Assembly: GCA_023386955.1 (NCBI GenBank)
Contig: JAEWIS010000044.1
Location: forward strand, 186,001 to 250,000
Length of the DNA: 64,000 nucleotides
Source of the DNA: Bacillota bacterium
GTDB lineage: Bacteria > Bacillota > Bacilli > Paenibacillales > NBRC-103111
Direction: 5' to 3'
Shown: piece after piece, positions 53,338 through 61,674 of the stretch
Position numbering within the stretch: the stretch's first letter is position 1
How the letters are laid out: each line of letters begins with the position of its first letter
Made by a program: the position numbers and the translations under genes
Notes under the pieces: model-generated
The model's database searches: none
What the model was told of the DNA's origin: nothing
Seen by the model: the letters and a program-made list of their open reading frames with translations, nothing else

Positions 53338-53520
53338 TAATGGACACAGGGGGCGTTATTATACTGAAATCCGGCGTTTATTTACTTTGGCGGACACAGG
53401 AGCCGTTATTTGTGGGGAAAGTGGACTGATGGACGGAAAATGAGGTGAATAGCGTACCGTGTTTCCGCGAAAGGATTAGAAAGCTGCATTTTGGCAAAAT
53501 AGCGCCCTCTCGGTCCGTAA
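53338..53520 (+). repeat. DDII element F (183 bp, nrdR-XRE spacer)
   Basis: Units lie at 53338 and 53388 (direct), 53447-53470 and 53497-53520 (inverted), on exact 0/50/109/159 offsets. End words are GGACACAGG, CGGACACAGG and their relatives, and units end (C/G)(C/T)TATT(T/A/C). The rest of the 435-bp spacer is the nrdR terminator and the XRE promoter. Confidence 0.88.
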
Positions 53521-53536
53521 GGAACAACAAAAGTAT

Positions 53537-53573
53537 AAGTAAACTTTACTTTTATTAAATTATAATTTATTAT
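53537..53573 (+). promoter_or_regulatory. Palindromic operator and promoter of the small XRE gene
   Basis: AAGTAAA-C-TTTACTT (53537-53551) is a perfect 7-bp dyad. Its right half supplies TTTACT (53545-53550) as a -35, with TATTAT (53568-53573) 17 bp downstream. The position suits autorepression by the encoded XRE protein. Confidence 0.6.
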
Positions 53574-53595
53574 ATTGGTGGAGGGAGGTTTACAA

Positions 53596-53826
53596 TTGGA
53601 AAAAAATACAGACTCCATTATAAACAAAGTGTATGAGTACCGTGTGTTGAGACGGCTGTCCCAAAGTGAGCTGGCCCAGGCGGTAGGGGTGTCCAAACAA
53701 ACGATATTTGTCATGGAGAAAAATAACTATTCTCCTTCACTACTGTTGGCTTACCGCCTTGCAGAATTTTTCGGAGTGCGGATTGAGGATATGTTTACCT
53801 ACGAAAAAGGAGGAGAAGAAGGATGA
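53596..53826 (+). CDS. Small XRE-family regulator
   Basis: The 76-residue protein is almost entirely a helix-turn-helix: VLRRLSQSELAQAVGVSKQTIF, then KNNYSPSLLLAYRLAEFFGVRIEDMF. GGAGGGAGG ends 7 nt before TTG 53596 (MEKNTDSIINKV), which is preferred over the slightly longer open frame. The stop overlaps the membrane-protein start (ATGA), so the two are coupled. This size and partner suit a regulator of the YozG-type group that acts with a membrane protein (inference). Confidence 0.9.
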   Translation: MEKNTDSIINKVYEYRVLRRLSQSELAQAVGVSKQTIFVMEKNNYSPSLLLAYRLAEFFGVRIEDMFTYEKGGEEG

Positions 53827-54152
53827 TTGAGCTTCTGGACAATTGGCTGGAGATCAGCCGTAACTTTAACCTGTTTGTGGGAATGACTACGGCGGTAGCC
53901 CTTCTGAGTGCGGCTGCTTACACCTATTTTTTTAATAAAATCGGAAAGACCGATGAGTATGGCGTGAAAATCCGGCTGAACGTAACCAACCGGATGTTCA
54001 GTACCTTGATGGGGCTGCTCATCCTGTTTGTGCTGCTGGTACCGCAGAATACGGAGCACTTCCGGCAGATGCTGCTGTTATGCTTTTCCGTGACCGCACT
54101 GGTGGGAGCTGTATCCGCAGGGTATTTCTATGTGAGGGATTTCAAAAGCTGA
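53823..54152 (+). CDS. Small membrane protein partner of the XRE regulator
   Basis: The 109-residue product has about three TM segments (FNLFVGMTTAVALLSAAAYTYFF, FSTLMGLLILFVLLVP and MLLLCFSVTALVGAVSAGYFYV) and a polar loop (NKIGKTDEYGVKIRLN). It resembles DUF2178-like proteins often encoded beside small XRE regulators, though I cannot confirm the family. The 4-bp overlap with the regulator gene suggests tight co-expression, perhaps as a sensor-regulator pair. A terminator follows. Confidence 0.82.
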   Translation: MIELLDNWLEISRNFNLFVGMTTAVALLSAAAYTYFFNKIGKTDEYGVKIRLNVTNRMFSTLMGLLILFVLLVPQNTEHFRQMLLLCFSVTALVGAVSAGYFYVRDFKS

Positions 54153-54191
54153 GCGCTGGGCCAGTTTGCAAACACGCCCTACAGCAGTCGG

Positions 54192-54236
54192 ACGTCAGAG
54201 CTGCCCCAACGGGAGGCTCCGGCGTTTTTATTTTTT
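54192..54236 (+). terminator. Terminator after the XRE/membrane-protein pair
   Basis: ACGTC (54192-54196) and GAGC pair with GCTC and GGCGT (54221-54225) in an interrupted hairpin with an inner CCC/GGG, followed by TTTTTATTTTTT. Confidence 0.75.
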
Positions 54237-54360
54237 GCGGCAGGGCTCTTGTAGAGGATTTTGCCCCCTGATAATGGAAATGTGAATCTGCCCGGCTTCG
54301 GCACACCGGATTATAATCAGGGTGTAATCCAATAGAACGATACATGGGAGGTCCCGTCCA

Positions 54361-55749
54361 ATGAAAAAAGCTGTAACGCTTGCCTTGAGCACCATCCTCG
54401 CCTCTGCCGCGGTACTGGCCGGCTGTGGGGATGACAAAGACTCCGCCGCACCATCTGCTGCTGCAACTGCCGCCGCCAGCACTGCCGCGACGGCTTCGCC
54501 GCAAGCTTCCACTGCGCCGAAAGCGGAGCCCTTTACCGTTTCCCTGCGCCACATCCAGATCGGCGAAGCTCAGAAGTTCCGCAAGGCGATTCTGGATGAT
54601 GTGGTGAAGAAGACCCAGCAGGATGTGCCCGGTCTTACTTTGCAGCTGGACGGCGTAGAGGACCAGGTAAACCGCTTCACCAAGCTTCCGGCGGAGATGG
54701 CGGCGGGCAACCCGCCGAAGATTTTTGACCTGTTCGGCGGCGCGGGGGATGCGTTGAAGTATGCCAAGGCCGGACGCCTCCTGGACCTGACTCCCATTCT
54801 GAAGGAGCTGGGCATCGATTCGAAGTTCATCAACCTGAACCAGTTTACCCTGGACGGCAAAATTTACGGTTTGCCCATCGGCGGTAATACGGAAGGCTTC
54901 TTCTACAATAAACCTCTGTTCGAGCAAAATGGCATCAAGGTACCCGCTACCTGGGAGGAGCTGGAATCGGCAGCGGCCAAGCTGAAGGAAAAGGGTGTAA
55001 CCCCCTTCGCTATGGGCTCCAAGGGTGCATGGGTACCCAACATGCTGCTGAACACGCTGATCGGCCGGTATGCCGGGCCGGATTCCATTGAAGGTTTTGC
55101 CACCGGAAAAAAAGCCTGGAATGCCCCCGAAGTCGTATCTGCTTTTTCTAAATATGAGGAATGGGTCAAGAAGGGTTACTTCACCAAAGGTGAGCTGGGG
55201 ATGGAATACCCGGAAATGCTCAACCAGTTCCTGACAGGCAAAGGGGCCATGATGTTCGATGGCAGCTGGCGGTCCTCGGTGTTCAAGGACCAGGCTCAGG
55301 CAGGGGACCTGACCAACAAGGTAGGGTACTTCTCCATGCCTCCGGTAACAGGCGGGATGGGCAACCAAACCTTCATCAACGGCAACTACGCCAACGGCTA
55401 CGGCTTCTCCTCCAACCTGAAGCCGAATGAGCTGACAGCAGTGAAGGCATTCATTAAAAACCTGTTTAATGACGAAATGCAGCTCCGTGGCCTCCTGGAG
55501 GATGGGGTGCTGCCGTCCATGAAGCTGTCCGCCGATGCCCTGGGCAAGGTGCAGGACCCGCTGGTGAAGTCGGTTATGGATATTGTGAACAAAGCCGGAG
55601 GCGCCTTCTCCCACTTCGACTCCACCATTCAGTCCGAGGTGTATAAGGAAACCGAAACGCAAATCCAGAAGCTCATTTCCGGCGGCGCAACCGCCAAGCA
55701 AGTAACCGACAAGCTGGATCAGGTGCAAAAGCAAGCCAACTCCAAATAA
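54361..55749 (+). CDS. Carbohydrate ABC transporter substrate-binding lipoprotein
   Basis: This is a 462-residue family 1 solute-binding protein. Its lipoprotein signal ends VLAGC (Cys22) and an Ala/Ser/Pro-rich linker follows. The core has EDQVNRFTKLPAEMAAG, KIYGLPIGGNTEGFFYNKPLFE and TGKGAMMFDGSWRSSVF, typical of sugar-binding proteins of the MalE/UgpB type (COG1653). The sugar is unknown. Two permease genes follow at once; the ATPase subunit is absent, as is common when a shared MsmX/UgpC-type ATPase is used. TATAAT at 54312 may be the -10. Confidence 0.93.
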   Translation: MKKAVTLALSTILASAAVLAGCGDDKDSAAPSAAATAAASTAATASPQASTAPKAEPFTVSLRHIQIGEAQKFRKAILDDVVKKTQQDVPGLTLQLDGVEDQVNRFTKLPAEMAAGNPPKIFDLFGGAGDALKYAKAGRLLDLTPILKELGIDSKFINLNQFTLDGKIYGLPIGGNTEGFFYNKPLFEQNGIKVPATWEELESAAAKLKEKGVTPFAMGSKGAWVPNMLLNTLIGRYAGPDSIEGFATGKKAWNAPEVVSAFSKYEEWVKKGYFTKGELGMEYPEMLNQFLTGKGAMMFDGSWRSSVFKDQAQAGDLTNKVGYFSMPPVTGGMGNQTFINGNYANGYGFSSNLKPNELTAVKAFIKNLFNDEMQLRGLLEDGVLPSMKLSADALGKVQDPLVKSVMDIVNKAGGAFSHFDSTIQSEVYKETETQIQKLISGGATAKQVTDKLDQVQKQANSK

Positions 55750-55761
55750 AGGACGCCCATC

Positions 55762-56649
55762 ATGAAGCAGACTCTCCGCAACCCGGCCATTTACGTCTTG
55801 TTGGTGGCGCCGGCACTGGCTTTGTACTGCCTGTTCTTTGTCTATCCCATGCTGAGCTCCTCCTTCTATGCCTTCACCGACTGGAACGGGCTGGAGCAAT
55901 ATAAGTTTGTGGGGATGGAGAACTTTACGAAGGCCTTCGGGGACCCGGATTTCCGCAGTGCCATCGTTAATAACCTGTATTTTATCGTGTTTTCGGTAGG
56001 CGTCCAGGTGCCGCTGATCATCTTCCTGGCCATTCTCATCAGCGGCGTCCGGCGGCTGCAGCGCTTCTATAAAACCACGGTGTTCATACCGTCCATCCTG
56101 TCCACCTCCGTCATCGGCATCCTCTGGGGCTTCATCTATGAGCCGGAGATCGGACCGCTGAATAAGCTGCTTGGCCTGTTCGGCGTGGAGCCTATCTACT
56201 GGCTGGCGGAGGGAAAATGGGCGATGCTGGCGGTGCTGATCACCAATGCCTGGCAGTGGATCGGCTTTTACATCGTCCTGGTGCTGGCCGCCATTCTGGC
56301 CATTCCCCGGGAAATCGGCGAAGCGGCAGAAATCGACGGCGCCGACGGCTTCAAAAGGGCCTGGTATATCACCGTACCTCTGATCCGTCCCATTATCTCT
56401 GTGGTGGTGATGCTCTCCATCGCCGGAGCCATGCGGGTGGTGGACATTATCCTGGTTATGACCAAAGGGGGTCCGGTGGGAGCCACAGAGGTGATGGCCT
56501 CGTACCTGGTGAACCATGCTATGGGTGTGAATCCCAGCTACGGCTTCGGCACCGCCATCTCGCTGATCATCTTCGCCTTTGCACTGGTGCTGACCGCTCT
56601 GTACCAGCTTACGCTGGGGCGGGCCATGGAAGGGGGGGACAGCGAATGA
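55762..56649 (+). CDS. Carbohydrate ABC transporter permease (UgpA/MalF type)
   Basis: The 295-residue permease has six TM segments, the first being YVLLVAPALALYCLFFVYP. The EAA loop EIDGADGFKRAWYITVPLIRP contacts the ATPase. It begins 12 bp after the binding-protein stop and overlaps the next permease by 4 bp (ATGA). The set fits the sugar importer class with separate MalF- and MalG-like subunits (COG1175/COG0395). Confidence 0.94.
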   Translation: MKQTLRNPAIYVLLVAPALALYCLFFVYPMLSSSFYAFTDWNGLEQYKFVGMENFTKAFGDPDFRSAIVNNLYFIVFSVGVQVPLIIFLAILISGVRRLQRFYKTTVFIPSILSTSVIGILWGFIYEPEIGPLNKLLGLFGVEPIYWLAEGKWAMLAVLITNAWQWIGFYIVLVLAAILAIPREIGEAAEIDGADGFKRAWYITVPLIRPIISVVVMLSIAGAMRVVDIILVMTKGGPVGATEVMASYLVNHAMGVNPSYGFGTAISLIIFAFALVLTALYQLTLGRAMEGGDSE

Positions 56650-57485
56650 CGGCTGCAGGTGTTAGGCTCAAGCGTTTGCTGCCCCATGTGGTTCTGCTCG
56701 TGTATGTGGCGGTTATCCTGTTTCCCTTTGTGTTTGTGGTGTTCTCTTCTCTGAAAAAAAGCAATATCGAAATTGCCAACCATCCCTTTGCGTTTCCGAC
56801 GGATCTGTATTTCCATAACTATGTGCAGGCTTGGGTGAAGGCCAAAATCAGCGTCTATTTCTTCAACAGCCTATACCTGTCCTTGGCTTCGGCTGCGGCG
56901 GGGGTACTGCTGGCGGCAGCCTGCGCCTTCGCCGTCACCCGGATGAAGCTCCTGCGCACCAGCCGGATATTGTACCAGTTTGTGCTGCTTGGAATGCTCA
57001 TCCCCGGCAACGTCCTTTTTATCGCCCAGTACATTCTGGTGATGCGGATGGGGATCCTGAATACCCATTGGGCCTTGTTTCTACCTTATACGGCGGGTGC
57101 TATACCCATGAGTGTGCTGCTTATCGCCGCCTTCATGAAATCGGTGCCCGATGAGCTGGAGGAAGCCGGGATTATGGACGGATTAAGCGCGCTGGGGCTG
57201 TTTGTCCGGATTGTTCTGCCTGTCAGCCTGCCGGTGCTTGTGACGGTGTTCATTGTGAACTTCCTGGGAGTGTGGAACGAATACCTGCTGGCGAATTTCT
57301 TCATCAGCAAGGACTCGCTGAAAACCCTGCCCACCGGCATGGTGGGTTTCCGGGATTCTTTTCAAACCAACTATGCTTTGATCTGCACCGGAATTGTCTA
57401 CAGCGTGGTGCCCGTCCTGATCCTCTACGGCTTCTTGCAGGAGAAGATCATCGAAGGGATTACCGCAGGCAGCGTAAAGGGCTAA
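56646..57485 (+). CDS. Carbohydrate ABC transporter permease (UgpE/MalG type)
   Basis: The 279-residue second permease has six TM segments (VLLVYVAVILFPFVFVVFSSL first). Its EAA loop is EEAGIMDGLSALGLFVRIVLP, and the C-terminal LQEKIIEGITAGSVKG is the usual ending of this subunit family. The frame is also open upstream, but ATG 56646, overlapping the stop of the first permease, is the natural start. The YesM-type kinase gene follows after 182 bp. Confidence 0.94.
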   Translation: MTAAGVRLKRLLPHVVLLVYVAVILFPFVFVVFSSLKKSNIEIANHPFAFPTDLYFHNYVQAWVKAKISVYFFNSLYLSLASAAAGVLLAAACAFAVTRMKLLRTSRILYQFVLLGMLIPGNVLFIAQYILVMRMGILNTHWALFLPYTAGAIPMSVLLIAAFMKSVPDELEEAGIMDGLSALGLFVRIVLPVSLPVLVTVFIVNFLGVWNEYLLANFFISKDSLKTLPTGMVGFRDSFQTNYALICTGIVYSVVPVLILYGFLQEKIIEGITAGSVKG

Positions 57486-57667
57486 GGCAGATTGGAAACA
57501 GGCTCCAGAGCGGGAGGACTTTTGGGATAGGCTGGTGAATATGTATTCCAATGAGAAACGGCTCGGATTCGGCATCATACGCTTCCGGGCGGATCTGGCC
57601 TAGGGTATGGTAACAAAAAACCGGCCCAGCCGAATCAACAGGGACTTTACAGGCAGGAGGAGCGCTT

Positions 57668-59500
57668 ATGACGTTAAGAGGCAAGCTGTTCGGTGCGTTT
57701 CTCCTGTGCTTCATTCTGCCCCTTTCGGTGCTGGGAGTCCTGGGTTACCATCTGCTCAGCGGCATTATCGAGGAAAAGTACGCCCAGCAATCGGAGCTGA
57801 CGCTCCGGGCATTAAGCCAAAGCGTCAGCTTCAGCTTTATGGAGATGGACAAGGTGACGGACAGCACGGTGGCCAGCGAGTCCCTTCAGGATGTGCTGAA
57901 CAACCGCTCTGACAGCGGCAAGGATATCGACAAAATCGATTACCTGGAGCTGAACAAGGTACAGCGGAGCTTCCGGGAGCTGCTGGTGAACCATCCTTCC
58001 GTCAGCTACGCGTTTATGTATACCTTTGAAAACAGCAGAATCAATCAGATATTTACCAAGGAATCCTTCTCGGCCATGCCCTTCGGCCACTTCAAGGCGG
58101 AGCCTATATATCAGGAGGCGGTGCGGCGTCAGGGGCTGCCCCTGTGGGTCGGTCCCGGGGAATACCCGGAGGTGACCGGGAGCGGGACGGAGTTCACCCA
58201 GATCCGGGTGGTGAAGGATATTCTGACGCTGTCGGATAAGGGAATGCTTCTGGTGCAGATGAAAAACTCCGGGCTGGAAACGGTGTTCCGCCATTTTCGC
58301 TTCAAGGAGGAGCAATACGCCACCCGCTTCCTGATTGTATCGGGGAGTGGGTTGGTGTTTTTTGACAGCAGCGGCGGGGCTGTAGACGGCAAGAGGCTGA
58401 AGGAGCTGACGGAATACCGCCATCTGGAAGGTGGGGAGACCTATCAGACAGGCCGTACCCGCTTCGAGGGCCATGACAGCCTGCTGGCCAGCGTGGACCT
58501 GGGGGTAGAGGACTGGCGGCTGGTTTCGGTCACCTCGTGGGTATCCCTCTCCCGTGAGGTGATGCTGTATGCCCGCTGGTTGGGTGTGCTGCTCTTGGTT
58601 TGCGCCTTCTCGGCAGTGCTGTTCCTGCTGTTCTTCAGCAACCGGGTAACCCGCCAGGTCATTCAGACGGTGAAATTCATGCGGATGGTGGAGCGGGGTG
58701 ACCTGTCGGCGCGGCTGCCGGTAGTGGGATCGGATGAGATGTCGCTGTTGGCAAAAGGCTTCAATAGTCTGGTGTCCCGGGTAGCGGAGCTGCTTAACGA
58801 GGTGATGCGCCAGCAGGAGCGCAAGAAGCTGGCGGAGCTTCAGGCGCTGCAAGCCCAGATCAAACCCCATTTTCTGTTTAATGCGCTGGAGTCCATCAAT
58901 ATTCTGGCGGTGCAAAATCAAGGGAGGAAGGTCAGCCAGATGGTGGCCCGTTTGGGCAATCTGCTGCGGATCAGCATCCAGCAGAAGGATGTGATTACGG
59001 TGGAGCAGGAGCTGCAGCATCTGACCAGCTATCTGGAGATTCAGAAGTTCCGCTTCGAGGAGCTGTTCGATTACAGGATCGACGTGCCGGAGGAGCTTCT
59101 GCGCTGCACCATGCCGAAGCTGTCCCTGCAGCCGCTGGTGGAGAACAGCATCCAGCACGGGTTTGAGGGCATCGGATATATGGGCAGCATCGGGATCCGG
59201 GCGGAAGTGGAGCAGGGACGGCTGGTCTTTTGGATAGAGGACAACGGCATCGGCATGGAGCCGGGCAAGCTGGCGGCCTTCCAGTATGAAAGCCAACGGG
59301 GCACCGCCCACGAGGACCTGCCGGAGACGGGCGAACGCCGGGGACTGGGCGTATGCAACGTAGCGGACCGCATCCGCATCGGCTACGGGTTGGCGTACGG
59401 GCTGTTCATCTCCAGCAGCCCGGGCGGGGGCACCGTCATCAAGCTGGTGCTGCCGCTTAGCGAGCACCCCGATCCAGGCCGAAGGCCGGATGGGGTGTGA
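57668..59500 (+). CDS. Membrane sensor histidine kinase, YesM type
   Basis: The 610-residue product has TM1 (about 11-33), a long extracytoplasmic dCache-like domain, TM2 (WLGVLLLVCAFSAVLFLLFF) and HAMP (about 330-380). The His_kinase core has KPHFLFNALESIN with His401 as phospho-acceptor, SLQPLVENSIQHGF (N box), and EDNGIGM. Its response regulator is encoded after a 432-bp repeat-filled gap. GGCAGGAGGAG precedes the ATG. The last residues (SEHPDPGRRPDGV) are encoded by the structured repeat at 59465-59655, so the C-terminus seems to have been changed by repeat insertion. Likely ligand: a sugar-loaded binding protein or a carbohydrate (inference from the transporter context). Confidence 0.94.
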   Translation: MTLRGKLFGAFLLCFILPLSVLGVLGYHLLSGIIEEKYAQQSELTLRALSQSVSFSFMEMDKVTDSTVASESLQDVLNNRSDSGKDIDKIDYLELNKVQRSFRELLVNHPSVSYAFMYTFENSRINQIFTKESFSAMPFGHFKAEPIYQEAVRRQGLPLWVGPGEYPEVTGSGTEFTQIRVVKDILTLSDKGMLLVQMKNSGLETVFRHFRFKEEQYATRFLIVSGSGLVFFDSSGGAVDGKRLKELTEYRHLEGGETYQTGRTRFEGHDSLLASVDLGVEDWRLVSVTSWVSLSREVMLYARWLGVLLLVCAFSAVLFLLFFSNRVTRQVIQTVKFMRMVERGDLSARLPVVGSDEMSLLAKGFNSLVSRVAELLNEVMRQQERKKLAELQALQAQIKPHFLFNALESINILAVQNQGRKVSQMVARLGNLLRISIQQKDVITVEQELQHLTSYLEIQKFRFEELFDYRIDVPEELLRCTMPKLSLQPLVENSIQHGFEGIGYMGSIGIRAEVEQGRLVFWIEDNGIGMEPGKLAAFQYESQRGTAHEDLPETGERRGLGVCNVADRIRIGYGLAYGLFISSSPGGGTVIKLVLPLSEHPDPGRRPDGV

Positions 59501-59655
59501 GGGGCTCGAAATTGGCAGAGCCAATTTGAGGGTAGAAGCGAACAGTGGGGTCCAGGCCGGATGGGGTGTGAGGGCCTCGAAATTGGCGAAGCCAATTTGA
59601 GGGTGGAAGCGAACACCACGGTCCAGGCCAAAGGCTGGATGGGATGTGAGGGCCT
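59465..59655 (+). repeat. Structured two-hairpin repeat, copy 4 (tandem)
   Basis: CACCCC (59465-59470) pairs with GGGGTG (59492-59497) around GCC-GAA-GGC. CTC-G-AAATTGGC (59505-59516) pairs with GCCAATTT-GAG (59520-59530). The second hairpin recurs at 59576-59601, and the stem-1 unit recurs twice more in shortened form. The block overlaps the last 12 codons and stop of the kinase gene. Confidence 0.8.
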
Positions 59656-59677
59656 CGTACACCGACCCGCATTATGC

Positions 59678-59860
59678 TAACAGATCCCACGGACGCTATT
59701 TGGCGCAAAACCCCTCTTTTGACAAACTAACGGACTCCAGCGCTGCTATTCACATCAATTTGCTGGTTTTCGGCACTCCAGGTAACGAATAAGCGCTGCT
59801 GTGTCCGTTAGATTTGGGGAAGTGTGTGTTTTGGCGAAATAGGGTCTCTCCGGTCCGTTA
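59678..59860 (+). repeat. DDII element C (183 bp, between kinase and response regulator genes)
   Basis: Units TAAC(G/A)GA... lie at 59678 and 59728 (direct), 59787-59810 and 59837-59860 (inverted), on 0/50/109/159 offsets, ending in (C/G)(C/T)TATT(T/C) or close variants. With the structured repeat before it, this fills the 432-bp gap in what is otherwise a kinase-regulator operon. Confidence 0.92.
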
Positions 59861-59932
59861 ATAGACTAACTAATATCCCAGGTTAACCCCCGGAATACGA
59901 CGCAGACGGCATATTTGGAGGTGGAGGAAGAG

Positions 59933-61555
59933 ATGAGGCTGAAGGCATTACTGGTGGATGATGAGGCGAAAATTCTGGAGAATCTGCGCCAGGTGCTGCC
60001 ATGGCGGGAGATGGACATCGAGGTGGCCGGAACCGCCGGCAATGGGCTGCAGGCCTTGGAGCAGGTGAAGCTTCTGCATCCTGACCTGATTCTCTGCGAC
60101 ATCCGGATGCCGGTTATGGACGGCATCGCCTTCCTGGAAGCGCTGGCGGGAACGGATTGCCGGGCGGAGGTGGTGATGCTGACGGGGTACCAGGACTTCG
60201 AATATGCCCGTTCGGTGATCCGGCTGGGGGTGAAGGATTACATCCTGAAGCCCTTCGACTATGACGAGCTGACCCGGGTTATCGGCAAGCTGGCGGATTC
60301 TATCCGGCGGGACCGGATGGAGCGGACCAGCGAGGAGCAGATGTTCGGGCAGGCGATGGAGCTTGCGTATGAGAAGCTTTTGTACGATATGATCATGGAT
60401 TACGGCGCGGTGATTCCCCATGACATGGTCGGGGATGATCTGGAGGGGCTGGAGCGTGTGCGCTATTTTATGCTGCTGGCAGATATCCATGAGTATGCCC
60501 GGCAATACCGGCTAGCCTCCGAGCAGAACCGGAAGCTGTGGAATTTCGCCATCCGCAATGTGCTGAAGGATACGCTCGCCATGAAGGGCTGCCGCCATGC
60601 CGTTCTGCAAACCCGGGAAGGGGAATGGTGCATTCTGGTGGAGCGTCGGCTGGGGGACGGGGAAATCAGCGAGGCGGAAGGCCGCAGGCTGGCGGAGGAA
60701 TTGCAGGAGAGTGTGCGGACCCATGTGAAAATCGAGCTGGCCTTCGGCATTTGTCTGGCAACGCTGGGTATGGAGGAGCTGCCCCGGGCTTTCCGGTCCT
60801 TGCAGCGCAGTGTTCATCTGGCCGAGGAACAGGATTGCTCTGTGGTGGTGTACCGATTGGGAGAAGGCAGTGAAACGCGGCGCAGCGCCTTGTGGGAGAA
60901 TATCGCCGAGCTGGTGTCGGCGCTGAAGATTTGTGACCGGGTCCAGGTCCGGGAGAAGCTGGTTTGTGTGAATCAGCAGCTGGGAGCATTATCAGGGCAG
61001 TCCCTGGCCCATGCGGAAAAGCTGGCTTACTTCATCGTGCTCCATTTGCTGCGGGAAATGCGGGGATTGGATGTGCTGTCTGCGTCTCAGGAGCATGAGA
61101 TTTGGACCTTAATGGAGCAGGCGGACCGGGTAAAGGATCTGCTGGAGGTGGTGGAGCGGATTGTGGACGAGAGTCTTTCCACCGCCATGAGCAAAAAATC
61201 CGGTGACATGCTGATGCACGCCGCCAAGGATTATATTCACCGCAACCTGTCCCGGGATATTGGTGTGGATGAGGTGGCCGGGGTGCTTGGCATCAGCTCC
61301 AGTTATTTCAGCCTGTTGTTCAAGCAGCGGTACGGCGTAACCTTCGTGGAATATGTGACTTCAGAGCGGGTGGAAATGGCGAAATCCCTTTTGGTGCTGA
61401 CGGATAAAAGCGTCACGGAAATCTGCCGGGCGGTGGGCTATTCGGAACGGCGGTACTTCAATAAGGTGTTTCAAAAGCTGACAGGGGAGCTGCCTTCGGA
61501 GTACCGGGAGGCGCGGAAGGCAGTTGGCCAGGAGAGCAGTAGCAGGAACATGTGA
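59933..61555 (+). CDS. Response regulator, YesN/AraC type
   Basis: This 540-residue protein has an N-terminal receiver: KALLVDDEAKILENL, phospho-acceptor Asp56 in LILCDIRMPVMDG, LTGYQDF and YILKPFDYDEL. A long linker domain follows (about 130-420). The C-terminal AraC double HTH is IGVDEVAGVLGISSSYFSLLFKQ, then KSVTEICRAVGYSERRYFNKVFQK. GGAGGTGGAGG precedes ATG 59933; an in-frame TTG at 59915 lies before that site. It is paired with the YesM-type kinase upstream and probably activates the sugar transporter genes nearby. Confidence 0.94.
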   Translation: MRLKALLVDDEAKILENLRQVLPWREMDIEVAGTAGNGLQALEQVKLLHPDLILCDIRMPVMDGIAFLEALAGTDCRAEVVMLTGYQDFEYARSVIRLGVKDYILKPFDYDELTRVIGKLADSIRRDRMERTSEEQMFGQAMELAYEKLLYDMIMDYGAVIPHDMVGDDLEGLERVRYFMLLADIHEYARQYRLASEQNRKLWNFAIRNVLKDTLAMKGCRHAVLQTREGEWCILVERRLGDGEISEAEGRRLAEELQESVRTHVKIELAFGICLATLGMEELPRAFRSLQRSVHLAEEQDCSVVVYRLGEGSETRRSALWENIAELVSALKICDRVQVREKLVCVNQQLGALSGQSLAHAEKLAYFIVLHLLREMRGLDVLSASQEHEIWTLMEQADRVKDLLEVVERIVDESLSTAMSKKSGDMLMHAAKDYIHRNLSRDIGVDEVAGVLGISSSYFSLLFKQRYGVTFVEYVTSERVEMAKSLLVLTDKSVTEICRAVGYSERRYFNKVFQKLTGELPSEYREARKAVGQESSSRNM

Positions 61556-61674
61556 GGGCGAACGTTGAAGGAATGAGGGCAGTGTTCGAAAGTGTGAACG
61601 AATAAGCATGGAGGGCAGGATGGGCCTGACGGATGTCAATACGCTGCGGCTTGCTGGGAAGGATGTGGTAAATC

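Noticed and set aside
54142..56517. A 791-codon open frame on the minus strand opposite the sugar transporter genes (similar long antisense frames lie opposite pyk, icd, polA, mutM and the YesM-type kinase).
   Set aside because: The plus-strand genes have clear family motifs and ribosome sites. The antisense frames have low-complexity, His/Gln/Arg-rich products that follow from GC-rich codon positions.
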